DNA from: Orrella sp037026685
GTDB lineage: Bacteria > Pseudomonadota > Gammaproteobacteria > Burkholderiales > Burkholderiaceae_B
Reading direction: 5' to 3'
NCBI RefSeq assembly: GCF_037026685.1
Contig: NZ_JBANET010000015.1
Span: 61,772 to 125,771 of the forward strand
Length of the DNA stretch: 64,000 nucleotides
Shown here: positions 51,071-63,000 of the stretch, one piece after another
Position numbering within the stretch: the stretch's first letter is position 1
How the letters are laid out: each line of letters starts with the position of its first letter
The notes under the pieces: generated by a model
Told to the model about the DNA's origin: nothing
What the model saw: only the letters and a program-made list of their open reading frames with translations
Database searches by the model: none
Made by a program: the position numbers and the translations under genes

Positions 51071-54000
51071 TTACAGCCCCACGCCGCGCCGCTCCTCCGG
51101 CGTCAGGCGTGCAGCCTGCGCGGGCGCTTGGCCGCGCCCCAGCACCTGCACGGGATGATCGGGCCGATAGTCGGCCGGCTGCGCGGCCGATGACCGCGCC
51201 GGGGCAGGCGCTGCGCTGGCGCCATGCTCCTCGCCGAAGCCCAGGATCTGTACGCTGATGATGGACGGCAGGTTCTGCCGGGCCGCTGCGCGCGAGCGTG
51301 CCACCGACTCCTGCGCCGCATCGGCCGCCGCCGAGGAAGCCGCGCTGGCGCTGGTCAACGCCCCGGTATTGACTGCCACCACCACCGGGATGCCTACCGC
51401 CTCGCCCTGCACCTGGATGTTCTCGGCGTTGACCACGCGCAGGGCCGCGAGGTTGACGTCGCCCGACACCCGGATGCCCGCCTCGCCCGCGTCGATCGTG
51501 CCCAGGGGCGCGATCAGGTCGATGTCGCCCGGAGGAACCTCCGGAATCGGGTTGAGCGTGGCGATACCCGCGCCGGTGCTGGGCGCCGAAGGCGACAGCG
51601 CCACGTTGCCCATGATATCGTACTCCCGGCGCTGGGGCGTGTACACCATGGTTGTCTTGCTGCCGCGCCCGGCGTTGATGTCGCCCTGCGCCGACCAGGC
51701 CAGGATGCTGCCGCCGAAGGTCGTGAAGATGCGGCTCTGTCCCAGCAGGATGCTCTCCAGGGCATAGAGGTTGATGTTGCCGTCGCCCTGGGTGATCACC
51801 CCCGAATCGGGTCCCGGGTTGAAGCCGCCGTCGATGCCCACCAGGGTGCGCCCGCCCGGCGTCATGATGCTGATGTCGCCGCCGACATTGGTATGGATGC
51901 CGGCATCCAGCACGTCGTAGAACGACACGCCGTAGCCGGGACTGCCCAGCGCTTCCCACTGCGCCTTGGTGATGTAGCTCACGCCCGGCCTAGGCCGCGC
52001 CTGGCCTACAGGGTTGTTGGCGTAGTCGGCGTTGTAGTAGAGCGCGCTGCTGAACATGGTCAGGTCGCCCTCGTACGTCAATGCCCTGCCCTGCGCGTCC
52101 TGCTCGGGGAACAGGATGGCGATGGCTTCGCGGCCGCGCAGGTAGCTGCCGAAGCGCTTGCCGTCGGGATCGTTGTACTCGCGGCCGGATTCGCGCAGTT
52201 CGGCGTAGTACACATTGCGCAGGTAGGCGCGCTGCTGTTCAGGCGGCAGGGTGCCGAAGAAGGCGCGGGCGTCCATGGTCTCCGCGTCGAAGCGCAACCC
52301 TTGGCCGTTGGGGCCTGCGAAACGCCCGCTCAGCCAGTTCACCAGGTAGAGCTGGCTTTCCTGCTGGAACTCGCGCGCCAGCGAGCGGCTGCTCGCGGTC
52401 CGGCCCTCGGCCAGCGCGGCGCCCCGCGCCGCGTCGAGTTCGGCCTGCTTCTGCGCCAGGAAGGCCGGGGCGCCGGACTCGTCGCCGGCATAGCCGAACT
52501 CGCGCCGCAGCCACTGCGCCAGCGTCAATTCGCCGCTGTAGAGCGTCACCGCCTTGCCCGGCTGCTCGGCCAGGGGCAGGTCCGGATCGGCCAGGTTGGC
52601 CGGATCCAGATAACGCTGGGCGAACGCATCCCAATGGGCGCCCTCGCCCACGCCGGCGGCGACCGAGATGCTGGCGCCGCCACTGCGATCATCCGAGGCG
52701 GCCACGTTGCCCACCGGGCCCAGGCTCTTGAATTCGCCGTTGTTGGCCAGGTAGACGTGGCGGCCGGCCGAGATATCGAGCAAGCCCGGGCCCAGGACGT
52801 AGAAGCTGCTGTCGCGCAGGTCGCGGCCCGCTTGCACCACCGAGATCTCGTCGGCGTAGGCATGCGCGATCAGGTTGCCGCGCGTCGAGGCGGTCGAGTC
52901 CAGGCGCCCGGCCGTCGGGTCCTTCTTGCCCAGCGGCGTGCCGGACCCTACGATGTCGCGGCCGGCACGTATGGCCACCGGGCCCGATGCCTCGTAGCGC
53001 GATCCGGCCGCGCCCGCCGGAAAGCCCAGCAGCACTTCCTGGCCGACCCGCAGCCCGACGATGTCGCCTTGCACCGCGTAGTAGCGCGCCGGCTCCCGCC
53101 CCACGACGGCGTCCGCGACGGTCGCCGTGCCGCCGAAAGCGAACAGCGCAGCGGTGTTGCCGCGTCCCAAGGTGCCGTAGCTGGCCAGCCAGTCGTTGAG
53201 CTGCGCCGCTTCGGCCAGGGCATTGTGAACCAGCAGCGGATCGGTGCCGTACTGGCCGCCGCCGGTTTCGGCCACCTTGCCGACGAAGCCGGGGCGGAAC
53301 GGACTGGCCATCCCCCGCGGGTCGGCGGTGGAGGTCGAGAACACATAGCCCGCGCCATGAATCGAATCCTGCGCCAGCAGTTGCAGCTCGCCCTTGCCGG
53401 TGGCGTTGACGAACTGCGCGCCCACCGGCGAAGGCGCCAGCACCGTACCGTACGCGTAACGCAGGATCCCCACGCCGGTGTGGCGCGCGCCGCTGGCGCT
53501 GGCCCCGTAGTACAGGCTGCCGCTGGCGGCCACGGCGCGCAGCACGGACGGATAGAAGGAGCCGTCGTTGTTGGCCGACTGGTTGCGGCCCTTGCCGCCT
53601 CCGCGCACGGTCTCGTTGAGGTCCCGTTCGTCCCAGGTCGTGGTCGGCGTCAGGTTGCCGCCCGCGCTGAACAGATCGATGGCGGTCGCCGGCGTCCACA
53701 GCGAGAACCAGGTCCAGCCATCGCCCTCGTGCGCCGTGCCCTGGTAGGAGAAGGGCGCGGCATTGAGCAGCAGCGTACGGCCCGGGTCGGCCGTGCCGCC
53801 CAGCACCAGGTCGCCGCGGGTGTCGATACGGGCCGCGGAATCGCCCAGCACCAGGATCGGTCCGCCGGTGGCTTGCCCGCCACCGGCTGCGTAGACGTTG
53901 CCCAGGCGCGAATCCATCTGGCCCATCCCGCCATAGCCCAGCTTCACGCCGCCGATGGCGCCGGCATCGATGGCGGTGGCGCCGCGCAGGTTGACGAAGG

Positions 54001-57000
54001 TGCTGTTGAGGTCGTGCTCGTTGAGCCGCAGCGCCGGATCCGGATTCAGGCTGCCGCCCAGGCGCAGCGCCAGGTCGCCGCCGCCGGTCTGCACCAGCGC
54101 GCCGTCCGGCGCGATGCGTCCGCTGCTGGCCACGACCAGGTGCAGGCCCTGGCTGCGCGGTGTGTGGGCGGTCTGGTCCCACGAGGACCTAATGCCGCGT
54201 GCATCGATCATGCCGGCGTCGCCACCGGCCTCCACCGTCAGGTTGCCGCCACCTAGCGTGCCGACGCCGGTAAATCCCACCAGGAAGGGATCATTGCCGA
54301 ACAACCATGAGCCATATTCGTCGCGAGCGCCATTGGCCCCGCCGGCAACATAGGTGCCGAAGTTGATCCACCACGCCGTGGGCACCGCGTCCGCGCCCGC
54401 CTCGACGCTGCCGGTGCCCTGGCGCCACAGCCAGTTGCCCACTGTCGTGCTGGCGATCTGCTGGCGGGTGTTGGCAAAGGTGTAGCCGATATCGTTCCTG
54501 GCGTCGTTGTTGCCGACCAGGTCGCCCTTCAGGTCGCCCTGGGCGCGGACCAGCACGTTGCCGCCCTGCTCCGGGTACCACGCCGCGTACAGGCTGTCGG
54601 TGCCGCCATCGACCAGCGCCTCGAAGGGCGCGCCTTCGGGGCGCAGCACGGTGCCGTCCGTCAACCGGCCACGGGCCTGGTTGTAGGCGCTGTCCAGGAA
54701 AGCCGACGGCGTGCCGGCGGTATAGACGCCGTAGAGCGAGGTCATCTCGAGGTCGCCGCCGGAGATCAGGTCCAGGTCGCCGGTGCCGGTACGCAAGACG
54801 CTGAACAACTGCTGGCGCACCGGCTTGGGCCGGAACGCCATGTCGGGCGGTGTCCCGGCATCGACCACATGGATCACGTCACCGTAGCCCCAATCGTTGA
54901 GCTCCATGATGCTGTCGACGATCAAATAGGCATCCCTGGCCATCTGCTCTTCGGCCTGCGTAATCGCCTGTCCCGGCGTCAGCGCGAATCCGTACCACGC
55001 CAGGAGATCCGCGAAGAGGGCTTCGGCTTCGGGCGAAGCGGCGGCCGCGTAGGTCGCCGGCGTCCCGGTGCCGGGAACCGGCTCGAACACGTGCCCCATC
55101 CCGAAATGCGTATCGGACAGGCGCAGGCGCGCCGCGCTGTCCGGCAATGTCCGGCGCGCGTCGGCCGCGGCGGTATCGGCGCCGGCCACCAGGCGGATGT
55201 CCCAGGACTGCGAACCCGGCGCCAGCATCGGCGCCAGCGCCAGGGTGCGGCCCTGGGTGCCATCCGTGCCGGCAGGACGCAGGTTGACCATCTCGGCGCC
55301 ACCCGGCAGCACCACGTCGGTCTCGGACGGCACGACGGCGCCCTTGGCGAGCGCCAGCGGCTGGGCCAGCGTCATGGCCACCGGCAGCGCCACGCCCTTG
55401 GGCCACACAGTGGCCGCGATGTGCGCCTCGGCCGGCAGGCGGAATCCCGCGGCCAACTGCATGCCGGGGTCCAGCGTCAGCGGCGCCTGCAGCACCGTGC
55501 CGGCGGCGTGCAGCACATTGCCGCCGGCATCGAGCACCGCCGCGCCCAGCACCGTGCCCGCCGGCAGGGCCAGGGGCTGCGCCAGCGGCATGGCGGCAGG
55601 CAGCAGCGTGCCGGCCGGCAGCGTCACGCCAGCGACCAGCAGGTCGTAGTTCAGCGTGCGGCCGGCCGCGAACTTGGTGCCGGCATCCAGCGTTGCCATG
55701 GCGCCGTGCGGAATGACGAGGTCGCCGCCAAAGGGGATGCGGCCGGCGGGCAGCACCCAGCCGTTGTCGTCGGCGGTCACGCCCAGCTTCGTGGTGTCGA
55801 AGCCGTCGGTGATGCTGCCGAAGAGCGTCAGGTCGCCGGCGGCACGCAGCACCAGCGCGCCGGCTTCGCCCGATCCGTAGACGAACGTCCTTGCCGTGCG
55901 CGGATTCACGCTGGCGTAGCGATGACCCGACAGGTCGATGTCGCCATCGACGTGCAGGTCGCCGTCGGGATTGAACGCCGCGTTGCTCACGATCTCCACG
56001 CCGGGACGCAGGTGGAACTGCCCGGCATAGCGGCGCAGGCCGGCGAGCTTGCCGTTCATGAGCGTGCCGTTGGCCAGCGCGTTATCGATGAAGACCACGC
56101 TGTCGCCGTGTTTTTCGTCCAGGTAGTCCTGGTCGATGCGCTGGTAGCTGCGGCCGTCAACCGAGACATCGGTGCCGGGATCGGCATCGTCGTAGGTGTA
56201 GAAGGCGTTGACCGCGATGGACCTGGCGCCGGCGATGGCGATGTTGCCGCCGACGTCGATGTCGACGTCGTTGCCGGTGGCCCCGCCCAGGCGCGGGGCA
56301 TTGAGCGCCACCGTGCCGTAGTCGGCGCTGGCACCGGCCACGCCCAGTTCCATGCGCGCACCGTCGGCCAGCACCAGGCGCCCGCCGCCCGAGTCGATCT
56401 CGATCACGGCGCGGTTGGGCGCGTCGATGGCCTGCCCGTAGCTGTCGCGGCGCAGCACGCTGGCGCTCGCGTCGAGCACCGCGCTGCCGGCGATGGTCAC
56501 GCCCCTGTTGGCGGCCAGGCGGATGCTGCCGGCCTGCTCGCCGCTGGCGTCGACCCGCCCCGTGACCGTCAGGCTGCCGTCGTCCACCGAGACGTTGATC
56601 TCGCGAGCCTTGAGCTCGTTCCCGATAGCCAGGTCGCCTTGCTTGAGCTGGAAGCTGCGCCCGCCGAAGACGCCGCCTTGCGTGAGCCGTTCGTTCAGGT
56701 CGGCGAAGTCGGCGATGCGCTGCGCGCGCACGTCGATATAGCCGGCGGCAAACGGCACCGGCGTACCGCCGGCATCGTAGCGGCCGGTGCTGGCGCCCAG
56801 GACGCCGCCGGCCAGATCCGCCGTGCCTTCCAGCGCCAGTACCGTCAGCTTGCCGGCGCGGTTGTATTCGGCGCCCAGGTCGATCGTCGAGGCAGCATGC
56901 TGGACGACGTTGCCGTGGCGGCTCGAAAGCGCCACGTCGCCGCCCCAGCTGTACTTGCCGACGTCGAAGAAATCGATCTTGCGGCCGGCCAGGTCCAGTT

Positions 57001-60000
57001 GCGCGCCATCTTGCAGGCTCACGTCGTCTTGCGCCGACAGCGTGAGCTTGCCGCTGGGCAGCAGCACGGCGGTATCGAGCACGAGATGGGTGCCGGCATC
57101 GAGCGCCAGCTCGGCGCCGAGGGCCTCGGCCAGCATGGCCGAATCGGCCAGCGGCACGGCAGAACCCGCCCGCGCGGCGATGGCGATGGCGCCGCCGGCC
57201 TTGATGGCATTGACCGAGCCGGCCTGGCCGGTGACCAGCGGCGTGTTGATGTTGAGGTTGCCGCCGCCATAGGTCCATGCCTTGGCCGTGTCGTCCCACG
57301 GGCCCCGGGATTGGTACACCGCCAGATCGCCCTTGTGGTTGGCAGTGATGCGTTCGCCGGCATTGAGGTCGACATTGGCAAAGCCCAGCGCCAGGCGCGC
57401 GTGCGTCGCCACGGTATCGGGCTGGCTCTGGGGGCCGTAGCCGAATTCGATGATGTCCGCGTCGACCACGAAGCGGCCGCTGCCCGTGCCGGCGCCCCCG
57501 GCGATGACGCCGGCCGCCGGCGTGGTCGCGCCGTTCCAGACCAGCGTGCCGGTTTCGATGCGGGCGACGTCGCCCGCGCCGCCATGGCCGTAGATGGCCG
57601 GCGTGCCCAGCACCAGCCGCTCCAGCGCCGACGTGCCCGTCGCCGGATTGATGGTGCTCAGGTTCACGCTGCCGTAGAAGTTGACCGAATCGCTCGCGTT
57701 CAGGATCAGGTTTTCCAGGGCCGGCGCGCCAGTGCTGGTGTCGCCGCGCAACAAGCGGTCGAGCACGGTCTGGTTCAATGTCAGGCCGGCCGGCAGGACA
57801 CCGGCGGCCTCGGCCTGCGCCAGCGCGGCGGCGCTGCCGACGTTGATGCCGCCCACGGCCAGCACTAGGTTGCGGGTGCCATAGCGCACCGACTCGCCCA
57901 GCTCGAACGACTTGTTGGTGGCGGCGGTAATGGTGCCTTCCGAATACAGCACGGTTTCGCCGGCGCAACTTGCGCCGGCAGCGCAAGTGCCAATGTCGAG
58001 ATAGCCGGCGCCACGCGGCCCCCAACTGTCGTCGGCGGTCGGCGACGTCACGTTGAGCCAGCCGTTGGTCACGGCCAGCACTCCCGTCTGCCCCGGCTGC
58101 AGCACATAGCCGTCGGTCGAGTCCCAGGGCGCCTTGCCTTGGCCCAGGGCATTGATCCCCGCGCCTTGCTCTATGGTCAGGCCCGAGGTCTTGTCGTTCA
58201 CCACCAGGAATACCGACGCGGCCTCGAGCACGGCGCCCTGGCGCAGGATGAGTTCGGCGGTCGTACCGTTGCCGAGGCTGACCCGCCATGCATTCTGGGT
58301 CGTGGATCCGTCCTCGTTCTGCAAGGCGAACTCGGACGCCGGCGAACCGCCGATGCTGATGCCCGCGGCGCCCAGGCCGTTGAGCGTGCTGGCGTAAACC
58401 GAGGTGCCGTCGAAACCTTCGGTCGGCGCCGCGCCATCGGCCAGGATCTCGATACGGCTGCCGTTCAGGACCACGGTGCCGCCGCGTCCGCCTTCGGCGG
58501 GGGTGAAATCGGCCGAGCCGGCGGCGATATCGAGACGGCTGCCCGGCGCGAGAACCAGTTGACGCGCGTCGCGCTCCAGTTGCGGCCGCGGCGCGCTGTC
58601 GCGCAAGGCCCAATCAAGCCCGAATTGTGCGTAGCTGGTTTCGTTGTACTGCGAATACCTGCGCAGGGTGTCGGCCGGCGTCAACACAGCTTGGGTGGTT
58701 TGCGCGTCGGCAATGCCGGTATTGGCGACACCCAGGCGGGCGGCCGTGGCGTAGGAGCCGTTGCGCATGGCGTTGACGCCGCCGAACGCAGCGCCGCCGG
58801 AAGCCAATCCGTTGAGCTCCACCCGGAAAGCACCCGGCAGCAAGGCATAAGTGGAAGGCAGAAGAGTATACGTGCCCGCGACCAGACCGGGCACGCCCGC
58901 GCCCACCGTGATCTGGCGTCCGATCAGGGGGTCACCCGCGCCGTTCTCGGCGGCGAACGGCGCGGCCACAGGCTGCACGCCCGGCACGATGGCGTAGACC
59001 GGATTGGTGGGCAGTGCCGGCAGCGTGAAGCCGCGGCCGCGCGGATCCACCTGGATGAGGGGATTCAGGCGCGCATCGGTGGAGCCGCCTCGCCCGGTCA
59101 GGAAGCCGGCGCCGGTCAACTCGCCGCCGCCGGACAGGTCGATCCGCGCGCCATCCTGCACTTCGATGCTGCCGGCCGTCAACTGCACGTTGCCCAGGGT
59201 GCCGCCCAGGCCATGGAACCAGACCTCCGCCCCGGCGTAGTTGTAGCTCAACCCGTCGACGGTGCCGCCATAGGGCATGACCAGCCCGGCCGCGCTGACC
59301 GACGTGACGCTGCCCGGGCGCAGCACGATCGCGCCCGGCATCTGCCGCTCCGTTGCAGCGACGCCGACTTCGAGTCTACCCAGCGGCGCGCGAAGCACGC
59401 CGCCCTGGTCGACGTTGGCCGACAGCAGGCGCAAGACGCCGAAGGCCGAGTACGGCACGGGGGGCGTCGCCCCGCCGCCACTGCGCTCGATGCGCAGGAC
59501 CCGTTCGGGGTCGTAGACGACCTGGTAGACGCCCCACTGGTCGAAAGCGCCCTTGCGTCCGGCCCGCACTTCGGCCGTCGCGCCGGTGGCCGGATAGATC
59601 TGGCTGGCGGCCAGCACCAGGCCGCCTTCGGTCGTCAGCGACGTGCGGTCGCTGATCGTGTGCTTGAGGAAACGCAGGTCGTTTTGGCTGCGCAATTCCA
59701 ACTGCTCGAAACCAGGGCGCGAAACCAGGGCCTTGCCGCCCTGCATCGAAAAGCCATAAGCGCCGAACGCCACCTGGTTGACCACGTCCAGCACGCCGGC
59801 CTCGACGCGCAGTTGCGTGCCGTCCTGCAGTTCCACCATGCCGCCCTCGTAGGTACTGGGCGCTTTCAAGGACGGCGTGGTGTAGTTGTCCTTGCCCACG
59901 CGCGAAGGGCCCGCCAGTCGGACATAGGGCGCGGCCAGCTTCACGCGGGCGCCGACAGGTGCGCCTTCGGCCAGGCTGATGCCGCCCGAGGTCAGGTGCA

Positions 60001-63000
60001 GGCTCTGGCCCAGCGAGAGGTCCACGCCATCGCCCAGCGCCAGGACGCCGTTGGCCAGCAGCGACAGGTTGTCGAAACCGCCGGCTTCGATGCGGTCCAC
60101 GCCGATGCGGCCATGCCCATAGACCAGGCCCGGGTCGGCCTGGCCCGGACGCAGGTCCGCTGACAGGCCTTCGGGCGTCTGCTGCTGAACCAACTGCAGT
60201 TCGCGGTGCGCCAGCACGCGATCGGTCGGACCGCCCGCATTGCGGTAGGCGGGCGCCTCCAGCGCCAGGGACAGCGTGCCGCCGGCCGCGCCCGCCCCCC
60301 CTGCCGCCGCCAGCATGTCGCCGTCGAGATACAGCCCGTTGAAGCTAGCCAGGTGGATCACGCCGCCGTCGGATGCCACCCCGGTGGGCCCCTCGCCGCC
60401 GAGGTCCAGCGTCGCCGCAGCGCCCGAAGCATCCAGGCGCGCGCCGGGACGCACGACGATGAAATTATCGATGGCCTCGGCCCGGGTGGCGTAGGCCTGG
60501 TATTGGCCGCCGACCTCGATGCGTCCGCCGTCGAGCACCACACCGTAGCGGCGGCCTTGCGCATCCACGGCCGTCCTGGCGATACCCGCCACGTCGAGCA
60601 TGGCGTTCGAGCCTATCCACACCGAACCATCGTGTCCCTTCAAGTGGCCGACATCCTCGTTGCCGTAGCCCAGGCCATACACGCCGACGTGGCCGCCGGG
60701 CGCGCGCAGTTCGCCTTCGATGTTGATCTGGCCGTTGCCGTTCAGCGCCATGGCGTGCCCCGGATCGACTTCGACGCGGGCGCCTTGGCCGATGGCCAGC
60801 GTCGGTGTTTCGCCGGCTTCGACCATGCTGCGCGCCGTGCCGGCGGTCAGCACCAGATCGGCGCCGCCACGCTGCGTCATCCGCCCCCTTTCCGCATTCT
60901 CGACGAACAGCGGCGAGAGCCACGACGTCAGCGCCGATCGCGGATCGGCGCCGGTAGCCACCGTGTGCGCCACGGACAGATCAGCCTGCAGCACCGGCAT
61001 CGTCACCCGCAGGTCGGCGCCCTCGGCCACGGCCAGGCCATCGTCTGCGGTTACCTCATAGCGCGAGAAGCCCTGCCGGAAGCGCGCCGCATCCAGATGC
61101 AGCAAGGTCTCGACCGCCACCGTTTGCGGCAAGACCGCACCCGCGCGGATCAGGGTGCCGGCGGCATAGGTGAGGTCGCTGGCCGCGACATTGCCGGCCT
61201 TGATCACGCCGGGCGTGGGCGCGAGCGGAATACCGTTGGGCAGGATGGCGCCATCCACGACATGGTTCGCCGGGAAGTTGTGCGGATTCACGATCGCGGT
61301 GATCACGGTCCCGGCCGGCAGCGTCGGCGGCGTGCTCCAACTGTAGCCATCCACGTTCAGGTACTGGCCGTTGGACAGAGCCACGCTGTAGTTGACGTTC
61401 TCCCCGGCCGCCTTAGGCAGGGTCCAGGCGGCGCCGAGGGTGAGCCAGCTCGCCGGATCGGCGGCAACGACCCGCGGCGCGCCGCCGACGGCCTCGCCGG
61501 GATTGGCGTGCGTGCGAGTGAAGTGATAATCCACCGGCAGGATCGCGCCCTCGGCGATCGTGAAGGATTCGGTGGCGATCAGGTCCACCAGCGGGGTATC
61601 GCCGGCATGCAGCACGCCGTCGCTGCCCGGCACCTGACCGCCGATGACTACCGCATTGCCGGTCTGCAGGATCAGCGTCCCGCCGCCATTGACGCCATGG
61701 CCTCGCAGTTCTCCTGCCAGCGCCAGCCGGCCGTTGGTGCCGCCGCCGATCGGATATGCGTCGGCGGCCAGCACGATGTCGCCGCCCTTGCCGCCTCGCA
61801 GGCCGCCGCCGGCTTGCAACACCGCGCCCGAGGACACGTCCAGCAGCGCGCCCGCGGCGACTTGCACGTCGCCGCTGCTGCGCACCCGGATAAGGCCGCC
61901 GTCCGCAAACGGCAGGCTGCCGATATCAGCGCCATCCTGCCTCAGATTGCTCCACAGGCCGCGGGCGTCCAGCGTCACGTCCCCGCCTATCTTGACGTGC
62001 GCTTGATAGCCGCCGGGCACCGGCGTGGTCAACGGACGCTCCTGCCAACCGACGCTGGCATCGGTGTATTGCTCCACCATGTTGCCCAAGGCAATCATGC
62101 CGCCGCGCGCGACCACGTCGGCGTTCACGTCCACCTGCGCGGCATGCAGCGCGATTTCGCCGCCGGGCGCCACCTCGATCGCCTGGTTGACCTGCACGGC
62201 GCCTGTCGCATAGGCCTGCAGCGTACCCAGCTCCAGGCTGTTCAGCCAGGCCGAATCCAGCACGATGCGCGTCGGCCCGGCGGCGGCCGCCTCGCTTGCC
62301 CCGGCCGATGCCGGACCGGTTCCCGCCTCGGCACCACCCGCCGTTTCGTCCGTGGCTGGGCCGGCGCCGGGCGGCATGCCGATGACGATCTCTTCAACCA
62401 CCGCCGCCGGGCTATAGCGCAAGTTGCGCATGGACTCGTCGTACACCGGCCGGATGGTGCCGATGATCAACGCGCCCCGGCGCGCGACGGCGTCCTGCGC
62501 CTGCCGGTAGCCGTCCAGCCCCGCCACCGGTGCCGTGGCCTGGCGCTCGCCCTGGAAGGCATGCGTTTCGATATCGCCTTCGAGCGCCGCGCGCTGCGTG
62601 CCGATGACCAGCCGGCCCGCATCGCGGCCCACCGTATAACCTTCTTCCCAACTGCGGCGGCGGGCCACCAGCGGATTGATCCAAAGGTCCGTGTGACCCC
62701 AACGCTCGCTCTTGCGCGCATAGCCGCGGTACAGCCCCTCTTCGTAAAGCAGGTCGCCCGGCGCGCGGTCCACCGTGTACAGGCGTCCGTCGCTGCCGCG
62801 CAACCAGCTGTGGCGGATGTAGCCGCTTTGCACATCAAGCGTGCCGCCCGACAGGTTGATGCTCGATCCCGCGCGGGTGGCCATCTCCCCGCCGGCGAAC
62901 TCCACCGTGCCGCCCTGCGCCATCCATTCGCCGATCGACCGGCCCGTGGTCCCCAGGTAGCCGCTCACTTCGAGCAGGCCGCCGGCCGTATACCAGCGGT

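Noticed and set aside
51224..54256. Long plus-strand frames opposite the giant exoprotein (also 54869-57868, 58139-60163, 60206-63256)
   Set aside because: They are antisense to a continuous 4309-codon frame with coherent beta-helix sequence. Their residue composition matches other antisense shadows in this window.
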